Program-made: the position numbers and the translations under genes
The notes under the pieces: generated by a model
Database searches by the model: none
Told to the model about the DNA's origin: nothing
What the model saw: only the letters and a program-made list of their open reading frames with translations
Part shown: positions 1 to 4,637 of the stretch, in pieces
How positions within the stretch are numbered: position 1 is the stretch's first letter
Layout of the letters: each line of letters opens with the position of its first letter
Origin: Bacteroidales bacterium
GTDB taxonomy: Bacteria > Bacteroidota > Bacteroidia > Bacteroidales > WCHB1-69
NCBI GenBank assembly: GCA_017527945.1
Contig: JAFXPL010000016.1
Span: 1 to 5,118, forward strand
Direction of reading: 5' to 3'
DNA length: 5,118 nucleotides

Positions 1-172
1 AACATCCAAAAATACGTCCGGATGACGGCGTAAGAAGGTCAAAAAAGCACTTTTTTGCAAAAAAATCGCGCTGGCAACCCTCCTCGCGAACCACATCGCG
101 GTCGCACAAACAAACACGATACAGAAATAATCACCACAGACATTTCTATAAGCCACAACACATCGTCGCATG
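1..172. other. Left-edge intergenic sequence, no gene seen
   Basis: I see no convincing coding region here. The only open frame, on the minus strand, is short, rich in Arg, Ser and Cys, and resembles no family. An A6G/CT6 self-complementary run (about 43-58) is visible but lacks a GC-rich stem, so I do not call it a terminator. No TAnnTTTG promoter core is seen on the plus strand. The sequence is probably the spacer beyond a gene lying left of the window. Confidence 0.5.
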
Positions 173-213
173 AAAAAGAGGATGTGCCAAAACGTGACTT
201 TTGACACACCCTC
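173..213 (-). terminator. Intrinsic terminator read leftward
   Basis: Arms 178-192 and 199-213 form a 15-bp stem around a 6-base loop. Read on the plus strand, two positions are A/C mismatches (182 with 209, 187 with 204). Read on the minus strand, both become G-U pairs, so the stem is fully paired only in a minus-strand RNA. On that strand the stem is followed by five T's (177-173). Both facts favour termination of leftward transcription. No minus-strand gene is visible just to the right, so what it terminates is unclear. Confidence 0.65.
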
Positions 214-318
214 GTTCGCCCGCGCCGCAGCGGCCTGCTGCGGCCGGAAACATTCTTCACTCGCTTGTTTTTCTTCTTTTTTTAACATGCGAAACTTGAG
301 TTTTGTATCTTTGCCGGC

Positions 319-341
319 TGAAACAGTTTCTAACTGTTTCA
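319..341. repeat. Perfect 10-bp hairpin in the presumed spacer
   Basis: TGAAACAGTT (319-328) and AACTGTTTCA (332-341) are perfect inverted repeats around a TCT loop. The left arm includes the last six bases of the upstream half-repeat. There is no T-tract after it on either strand, so it is not an obvious terminator. It could be a protein-binding palindrome ahead of the acyltransferase operon, or a hairpin in the leader RNA if transcription starts at the upstream TATCTTTG (306-313). Confidence 0.6.
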
Positions 342-358
342 TTTGTCCTATAATTTAG

Positions 359-398
359 TTGTGAATAGCTTTCAAAAGTTTTGTATCTTTGCCGGCTG
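359..398 (+). promoter_or_regulatory. Bacteroidota-type promoter for the MBOAT operon
   Basis: TATCTTTG at 384-391, followed by C, matches the Bacteroidota primary sigma -7 element TAnnTTTG. A TTG at 359-361 lies 22 bases upstream, slightly longer than the usual 19-21 for the -33 element. Transcription would begin near 395-398, giving a 5' leader of about 20 bases before the ATG at 417. The whole promoter lies inside the CRISPR-like repeat unit. An identical TATCTTTG at 306-313 could act as a second, upstream promoter, although its -33 region is poor. Confidence 0.65.
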
Positions 399-416
399 AA
401 ACCGAATCCCGACGAA

Positions 417-1838
417 ATGCTCTTCAACTCGATAGAATTTCTGATCTTCTTCCCCGTGGTGACGCTGCTGTTCTACTTGCTGCCCCACAGGCACCGCTGG
501 CTGCTCCTGCTCGCCGCCAGCTGCTTCTTCTATATGTGGTTCATCCCAAAATACATCCTCATTCTACTGATAACCATACTGATAGACTACTCCGCCGGCA
601 TCCTGATCGAGAAATGGGACCGCGACAAGCCCCGCAAGAAGACCTGCCTCGTGGCCAGCATCGTCTCCACCTGCCTGGTGCTGTTCATCTTCAAATACCT
701 GAACTTCTGCAGCGCGAACTTAGTGGCCCTCGCCCAGCATTTCGGATGGGCACACCCGCAGAAAATCCTGAACATCGCCCTGCCCATCGGCCTCTCCTTC
801 CACACGTTCCAGAGCCTGAGCTACGTCATTGAGGTCTATCGCGGCAACCAGAAGGCGGAACGGCACTTCGGCTACTATGCCCTCTACGTGATGTTCTACC
901 CGCAGTTGGTGACCGGCCCCATCGAGCGGCCACAGAACCTGCTCCGACAACTCCACGAGCACAAGGAACTACAGTACGATAATATCGCCAATGGCCTGAG
1001 ACTCATCCTGTTCGGACTTTTCCTCAAGATGGTGGTGGCCGACAATCTCGGGACCTACGTGGACAAAATCTACGCCGACCCGTTCCAATACAGCAGCGGC
1101 GACATCCTGCTGGGGATGCTGTTCTACTCGTTCCAAATCTACGGCGACTTCTTCGGCTACTCCAGCATCGCCCTCGGCTGCGCCCGCGCCATGGGGTTCA
1201 CGCTGATCGACAACTTCAACACGCCCTACTTGGCGGGCAGCGTGCAGGAATTCTGGCGGCGGTGGCACATCTCGCTCTCCACCTGGTTCCGCGACTACCT
1301 CTACATCCCGCTCGGCGGCAACCGCGTCTCCGTGCCGCGCTGGGCTCTCAACACCTTGATAGTCTTCACGGTATGCGGCATCTGGCACGGCGCGAACTGG
1401 ACCTTCATGATCTGGGGCTTCACCTACGGGGTGCTGCTGATCATCGAGCGCGGACTGCGCAACATTCATCTTTTTGACAAAATCGAGAGCAAAAACGGCC
1501 GACTCATCATCAAAATCTGCAATGTCGCCAAGACGTTCGTCCTCGTCACCCTGCTGTGGAGCGTCTTCCGGGCGACCTCCTTCGGGAACCTCCACGACCT
1601 TTTCTCCGCCCTCTTCCGCAACGGCACGGTCCCGAGCCAGCTACAGGTGGCACCGGTCGCATGGGCCGCCCTCGCGCTCTTCATCGCCCTCGACCTGCTC
1701 ATCCGCAACAGCCGCTTCGACGTTTGGTGCGGCCGGCAGAAAACCGCAGTCCGCTGGTGCGTCTATGCCCTGCTGCTGTTCGGCGTCATCGCCCTGTCGT
1801 CCGTCGAACAATACCCGTTCATCTATTTCCAATTCTAA
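417..1838 (+). CDS. MBOAT-family membrane O-acyltransferase (AlgI/PatA-like)
   Basis: This 473-residue polytopic inner-membrane protein belongs to the MBOAT family, whose bacterial members move acyl (usually acetyl) groups across the membrane onto surface polysaccharides or peptidoglycan. About eleven hydrophobic segments are visible, starting at residues 5-22, 26-41, 45-63 and 74-95. Hallmarks are the GPIERPQNLLRQL stretch (168-180), EFWRRWHISLSTWFRDYLYI (278-297) with His284, and CGIWHGANW (320-328) with the invariant MBOAT His324. The length is typical of AlgI-like proteins. I chose ATG 417 because the protein then starts MLFNS-EFLIFF, as relatives do. A TTG at 381 in the same frame lies inside the promoter and would add 12 unrelated residues. 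No Shine-Dalgarno is seen, as is normal for the phylum. The gene is followed without a gap by its likely partner. The acceptor molecule cannot be told from the window. Confidence 0.93.
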   Translation: MLFNSIEFLIFFPVVTLLFYLLPHRHRWLLLLAASCFFYMWFIPKYILILLITILIDYSAGILIEKWDRDKPRKKTCLVASIVSTCLVLFIFKYLNFCSANLVALAQHFGWAHPQKILNIALPIGLSFHTFQSLSYVIEVYRGNQKAERHFGYYALYVMFYPQLVTGPIERPQNLLRQLHEHKELQYDNIANGLRLILFGLFLKMVVADNLGTYVDKIYADPFQYSSGDILLGMLFYSFQIYGDFFGYSSIALGCARAMGFTLIDNFNTPYLAGSVQEFWRRWHISLSTWFRDYLYIPLGGNRVSVPRWALNTLIVFTVCGIWHGANWTFMIWGFTYGVLLIIERGLRNIHLFDKIESKNGRLIIKICNVAKTFVLVTLLWSVFRATSFGNLHDLFSALFRNGTVPSQLQVAPVAWAALALFIALDLLIRNSRFDVWCGRQKTAVRWCVYALLLFGVIALSSVEQYPFIYFQF

Positions 1839-2879
1839 ATGACTGACACAACGAAACATACCATAAAAAAAATTGCGCTCAAGCTGCTTATCCTGACCGG
1901 AGTGCTTGCAGGGTTGGACCTGCTCTATTACTTCACGCTGTACCCGAAGGACCTGGAACGCAACTGCACGCTGATGGAGATTTCCCAACGGGCGAAAAAA
2001 GGGGTGGACATCGTCTATCTCGGCGAGTCCTCCAACTTTACCAGCTCCGAGGCGGACACCGACCGTCGTTCCATCAGCACCATGCTGGGCGACCTGCTTC
2101 CCGAGCATGTCGTAGGCGATTTGGCCAAGAGCGCCTGCCATGCCGGAGTCTATTACGACGTCCTGCGCAACATCCCGCGCGGCAACGACGTGAAAACGGC
2201 CGTCGTGACCGTCAACATGCGTTCTTTCACTGCGGAATGGATCTACTCCAACTTGGAAACGGCCCTGAGCAAGGAGCGCATCATGATGAAGAAAGCTCCG
2301 GCGTTGTATAAGCGTATGTTATTGGCATTCAAGGCTTACCCCATCTGGACAGACGCGGAAAGAGAGGCGCTCATCCGCAAAGGATTCAAGAAACAGACCT
2401 TCACCCTGCCCCACCCCTTCCCCTACCGAAACGCCAATGAATGGGATCACGGCGTGGGCGGCTCCTACACGCTCTACAACGGGGTGCAGCCGTCCGCTGA
2501 CTCCTTGGCTTTAGCCTGCCACCACATCAAGCATTTCGCCTGCGAGCTGAACGACAAGAACCCGAGAATCAAGGACTTGGACAATATCGTAAAGTTATGC
2601 AAAAGGCGCGGATGGCAGCCTGTTTTCAACATCCTCGCGGAAAACGTCGATCAGATCGACAGCCTTTGCGGCCCCGACCTGCTCTACCTGCTTGAGCGAA
2701 ACGTGCAGTATGTGACCGACCGCTACGAGGCTGAGGGGGTAATCGTCGTCAACAACCTGCATGCGGTGCGCGACGCGGACTTCTGCGACCGCGACTTCCC
2801 GACGGAGCACTACACGCAGACCGGGCGCGAAGCGATTGCGCGGAAGGTGGCGGCAGTCCTCGCCGAACACTCACGCTAA
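1839..2879 (+). CDS. SGNH-hydrolase-like, membrane-anchored partner of the MBOAT acyltransferase
   Basis: The protein has 346 residues. A basic N-terminus and one hydrophobic segment (about 11-35) predict a membrane anchor or uncleaved signal, with the rest in the periplasm. The fold signs are those of SGNH/GDSL-like proteins: DIVYLGESSN (57-66) with candidate nucleophile Ser64 as block I, VVTVNMRSF (122-130) with Asn126 as a possible oxyanion residue, and DFPTEHYTQTGREAIA (319-334) with candidate His324. In AlgI-AlgJ/AlgX, DltB-DltD and PatA-PatB systems, such a protein accepts the acyl group from the MBOAT channel and hands it to the glycan. The ATG follows the MBOAT stop codon directly (TAAATG), so the two are co-transcribed and probably translationally coupled. 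Block I reads GES rather than GDS, and no Asp sits three residues before the His, so the triad is not textbook. The family is inferred from motifs and context. Confidence 0.78.
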   Translation: MTDTTKHTIKKIALKLLILTGVLAGLDLLYYFTLYPKDLERNCTLMEISQRAKKGVDIVYLGESSNFTSSEADTDRRSISTMLGDLLPEHVVGDLAKSACHAGVYYDVLRNIPRGNDVKTAVVTVNMRSFTAEWIYSNLETALSKERIMMKKAPALYKRMLLAFKAYPIWTDAEREALIRKGFKKQTFTLPHPFPYRNANEWDHGVGGSYTLYNGVQPSADSLALACHHIKHFACELNDKNPRIKDLDNIVKLCKRRGWQPVFNILAENVDQIDSLCGPDLLYLLERNVQYVTDRYEAEGVIVVNNLHAVRDADFCDRDFPTEHYTQTGREAIARKVAAVLAEHSR

Positions 2880-3554
2880 CGAACCGATCAACAAGCGCAC
2901 CGCCTCCGCATCCGTCTCCCAAGCGCCATCCTGACGGGTTTTCTTGCAGGAGCCGTGGATTTCCGGTGCTCCGGTCTTTTCGCGCAAAGCGAGGGCATTT
3001 TCCGGCGTGACACCGCTGCCAGCCAGAATCACGATTCGTCCATCCGCCTGTTCCACAAGCTGTTGCAGCATTTCAGCACCTTCCATGGCGGTCGGTTTGC
3101 AACCGGAGGTCAGAATCCGTGCGCATCCGCAATCGACAATCTCTTCCAACGCTCGCGAAGGGTCGGCACACTCGTCGAAAGCGCGGTGGAAGGTGACGGG
3201 CAGCGGCGCGGCCAACTGCACAAAATGCCGGGTCAGTTCCGTGTCGATGCAGCCGTCCGGATGCAGGAAGCCGACCACGACACCGGCCGCGCCCACCTCC
3301 TTGCAGAAGCGGATATCTTCCTCCATCGTCTTGATTTCCAAACCATTGTAGCAAAAATCACCGCCCCTGGGACGAACCAGCACAAACACTTGCAGTCCAA
3401 GTTCCTCCACAGCGCAGCGTATGGTGGCAGGAGACGGCGTGGTGCCGCCTTCCACCAAGCCCTGGCACAGCTCCACGCGCACCGCGCCGCCGGCCTTGGC
3501 GTTTGCGGCCGACTGAATGCTGCCGCAGCATATTTCAATTTGGTTTCTGTTCAT
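2871..3554 (-). CDS. cutC: CutC family protein (PF03932, TIM-barrel, copper-homeostasis annotation)
   Basis: This 227-residue cytoplasmic protein has the CutC signatures in order: IEICCGS (6-12), VRVELC (25-30), EGGTTPSPATI (35-45), RPRGGDFCYN (61-70), VTFHRAFDECADP (120-132), ARILTSG (145-151), ILAGSGVTPEN (176-186) and EIHGS (198-202). The family is a TIM barrel named for copper tolerance in E. coli. A direct role in copper handling is disputed there, because a small RNA (MicL) arises from the 3' end of the E. coli gene, so the biochemical role is best called unknown. ATG 3554 is chosen because family members start a few residues before IEICC. An in-frame GTG at 3611 would add 19 unrelated residues. 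The protein is about 20 residues shorter than E. coli CutC (248), and the difference falls after EIHGS, where a conserved loop seems missing. Its stop overlaps the convergent gene by 9 bases. Confidence 0.93.
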   Translation of the reverse strand: MNRNQIEICCGSIQSAANAKAGGAVRVELCQGLVEGGTTPSPATIRCAVEELGLQVFVLVRPRGGDFCYNGLEIKTMEEDIRFCKEVGAAGVVVGFLHPDGCIDTELTRHFVQLAAPLPVTFHRAFDECADPSRALEEIVDCGCARILTSGCKPTAMEGAEMLQQLVEQADGRIVILAGSGVTPENALALREKTGAPEIHGSCKKTRQDGAWETDAEAVRLLIGSLA

Positions 3555-3631
3555 CGTTTCTAACTTTTGTTCGTCACAGACGCCCAAAGCCTCCTCGGCC
3601 TGCCTGGGCACCTACCTTTCCATTTCGGGCG

Positions 3632-3640
3632 GCAAAAATA
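3632..3640 (-). promoter_or_regulatory. Probable cutC promoter core
   Basis: The minus strand reads TATTTTTGC here, matching the Bacteroidota -7 element TAnnTTTG followed by C. Transcription would start near 3626, giving a leader of about 70 bases before the cutC ATG. No good TTG -33 element is seen at the expected spacing, so the assignment rests on the core alone. Confidence 0.45.
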
Positions 3641-3642
3641 TA

Positions 3643-3835
3643 CTTTTTTGGGCGTTCCGGCGCGAGACAATTCCATCTTCGGATACGCATTGTTTTTTAT
3701 TTGGGCGAGCCGGCGCGGCTAAAGGAGCAACGCTTCCAATCGTCGCATAAATGCATCAATGGAAAAACGTCGGGAAACATTGGGCCCTTCCGCCGCGCCG
3801 TCGGGCTTTCCGTTACAATGTTTTTTTCCGGAAAC
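3643..3835. repeat. Possible interspersed Bacteroidota non-coding repeat
   Basis: The stretch opens with TTTTTTGGGCGTTCCGGCGC and closes with CGTCGGGCTTTCCGTTACAA followed by a T-run. From memory, a GGGCG(T)...CC start and a GGTCGGGCTTTCCG end are the bounds of a multi-copy, GC-rich, non-coding element seen between genes in many Bacteroidota genomes. Internal structure is visible: CGGCGCGGC (3711-3719) is the exact inverted complement of GCCGCGCCG (3792-3800), and AGCCG/CGGCT (3708-3720) makes a small local hairpin. Short open frames cross it but show no protein-like composition. The repeat identity is recalled and cannot be checked here. Confidence 0.4.
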
Positions 3836-4120
3836 ATCAGCGCCCCGCAGAGACCACCTGCCTTTCGTCCTGACGGCGGGACACCGTCAACTCCCAGCCA
3901 AAAAACATTTCCACTTCAATCCCTCTCGCGCGCCCGTCCGCAGCGACATCCCGAAAGACACTTCGCGTCTCGCACGACCTTCGCCCCGCCTGCGAGCACT
4001 TCCCGGCACTCATTCCCTTTTCACGTTTCGCAGGCTCTTTTTCAATTTCGGTTGTTGGCATGTTTTCGTGACTTCCCGCAGGAGATTCCGCTCGCTCAGG
4101 AATGACGCGTTCTGTTGGGA
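3836..4120. other. Intergenic, pyrimidine-rich, small hairpins, no gene seen
   Basis: No open frame here looks like a protein: the translations on both strands are rich in Arg, Ser, Pro and His and match no family I know. Small inverted repeats are present: TGACGG/CCGTCA (3871-3876 and 3884-3889), CCTGCGA/TCGCAGG (3989-3995 and 4028-4034, followed by a T-rich stretch), and ATTCC/GGAAT (4085-4103). The last lies in a GAGATTCCGCTCGCTCAGGAATGAC-type sequence that resembles REP-like palindromes found in many bacterial genomes. This may be decayed or repetitive DNA. Confidence 0.4.
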
Positions 4121-4225
4121 GAGGGAAAAAGAAGGCGGCGGTCATGGTGGCGTCTGCTTCCTCGAAGACACACAAACTGCGAGACGCAGTTTGCCCCATA
4201 CGCACCGCCGCCGCCTTTTTTCCCC
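4121..4225. terminator. Large imperfect inverted repeat, terminator-like on both strands
   Basis: AAGGCGGCGG (4132-4141) pairs exactly with CCGCCGCCTT (4208-4217). Pairing extends outward through a G-U pair and three A-T pairs, then imperfectly through the G-run near 4121-4125 and the C-run at 4222-4225. Inside sits a second perfect hairpin, CAAACTGC (4173-4180) and GCAGTTTG (4186-4193), with a GAGAC loop. The right outer arm runs into T6, C4, T5 on the plus strand, and the left arm is followed by a T-rich tract on the minus strand. This suits a two-way terminator or a stem-in-stem RNA. No adjacent gene that needs it is visible. Confidence 0.5.
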
Positions 4226-4404
4226 TTTTTGTCCTTGTATGCAATACACCATTCCGCCTGTGACGACAGGAATCCGCCGTTCAGCAACAAACGCCCCGAA
4301 AACCATATAATCGGAGCTTGCCAAGCATAAGTGACGTGCTCCGGTCCAAACCGACTGCCGCGTCGCATCGCCCTGCTTTAATTCCTCATTCCTAACTGAA
4401 ACCG

Positions 4405-4492
4405 TCCTTGTTTTAGTGGAAGATGGTCTCGGAGGCTCACCGATCTGTCACCGGTAACCGGTTATGACAGGAAGGTCTTAATCCTTGTTTTA
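4405..4492. repeat. Adjacent hairpins framed by an 11-bp direct repeat
   Basis: TCCTTGTTTTA occurs at 4405-4415 and again at 4482-4492. Between the copies lie two neighbouring foldable segments. The first is GATGGT (4422-4427) against ACC-ATC (4439-4445, one bulged G). The second is CTGTCA (4445-4450) against TGACAG (4465-4470), with an inner CCGG-TAA-CCGG stem (4451-4461). I do not recognise a known riboswitch or RNA family. The block sits just before the AT-rich IS sequence, so it may be an insertion scar, part of the IS end, or an unrelated structured RNA. Confidence 0.4.
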
Positions 4493-4536
4493 CTTTAATT
4501 CCGTAAACTAACTTCAATTTTAGTTGTTGATAAATC

Positions 4537-4576
4537 AGCAAGTCATTGTCAACAAATAAATTAGCAATGACTTGCT
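4537..4576. repeat. 12-bp perfect inverted repeat upstream of the transposase
   Basis: AGCAAGTCATTG (4537-4548) and CAATGACTTGCT (4565-4576) are exact inverted complements around a 16-base AT-rich loop. On the plus strand a T-rich tract follows. It could be a terminator that stops outside transcription from entering the transposase gene, or a binding site for transposase. Its right arm contains the TTG of the likely -33 element, so protein bound here would also affect the transposase promoter. Confidence 0.65.
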
Positions 4577-4603
4577 TTTCTCATATTTTTCACCTATTTT
4601 TGC
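4572..4603 (+). promoter_or_regulatory. Transposase promoter, Bacteroidota type
   Basis: TATTTTTGC at 4595-4603 fits the TAnnTTTG(C) -7 element, and TTG at 4572-4574 lies 20 bases upstream at the expected -33 position. Transcription would start near 4609, about 28 bases before the transposase ATG at 4638. It is the best-spaced promoter in the window. Confidence 0.65.
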
Positions 4604-4637
4604 GATTGATTAAGTCAACAAACAATAGACGAGAAAT

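Larger units (their letters stand above)
299..402 (+). CRISPR. Orphan CRISPR-like repeat pair (type II-C repeat style)
   Basis: One full unit (358-402, 45 bp) begins GTTGTGAATAGCTTTCAAA, continues through GTATCTTTG and ends GAAAC. From memory, type II-C repeats of Bacteroidota (Bacteroides fragilis, Flavobacterium columnare) are 46-47 bp, begin GTTGTGAaTtGCTTTCAAA, have GTAT(C/T)TT in the middle, and often end GAAACAGC. A second copy of the last 26 bases lies exactly 78 bp upstream (299-324), but its 5' half (280-298) does not match. The intervening 33 bases (325-357) would be the single spacer. The central A/T stretch is about 3 bases longer than in the repeats I recall. No cas gene or anti-repeat is visible. 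It may be a decayed array end or a repeat reused as a promoter. The alternative is a duplicated ordinary promoter that resembles a repeat by chance. Confidence 0.55.

Noticed and set aside
43..58. A6G/CT6 hairpin as a terminator
   Set aside because: The stem has one G-C pair and only a 2-base gap between arms, too weak to call.
237..251. GCGGCCGGAAAC as a third CRISPR-like repeat end
   Set aside because: It lacks the TATCTTTG core and the GTTGTGA part, and its spacing of 73 bases to the next unit differs from the 78 of the other pair.
381..416. TTG start giving a 12-residue N-terminal extension of the MBOAT protein
   Set aside because: It overlaps the promoter core and the expected transcription start. 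The extension is unlike relatives, while ATG 417 gives the usual MLFNS-type start.
969..1595. Minus-strand open frame of 208 codons
   Set aside because: It lies wholly antisense within the MBOAT gene, is rich in Glu, Val, Asp and Ala as expected for the complement of GC-rich codons, and resembles no family.
3555..3611. GTG start extending CutC by 19 residues
   Set aside because: The added residues do not resemble CutC N-termini, and ATG 3554 places IEICC at the normal distance from the start.
3503..4310. Overlapping plus-strand open frames of 183 and 200 codons in the intergenic region
   Set aside because: Both are rich in Arg, Ser, Pro and Phe, cross hairpins and probable repeats, and show no recognisable motif; one starts inside cutC.
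4096..4368. Minus-strand open frame of 90 codons
   Set aside because: It spans the large inverted repeat, has no promoter core nearby and no similarity I can recognise.
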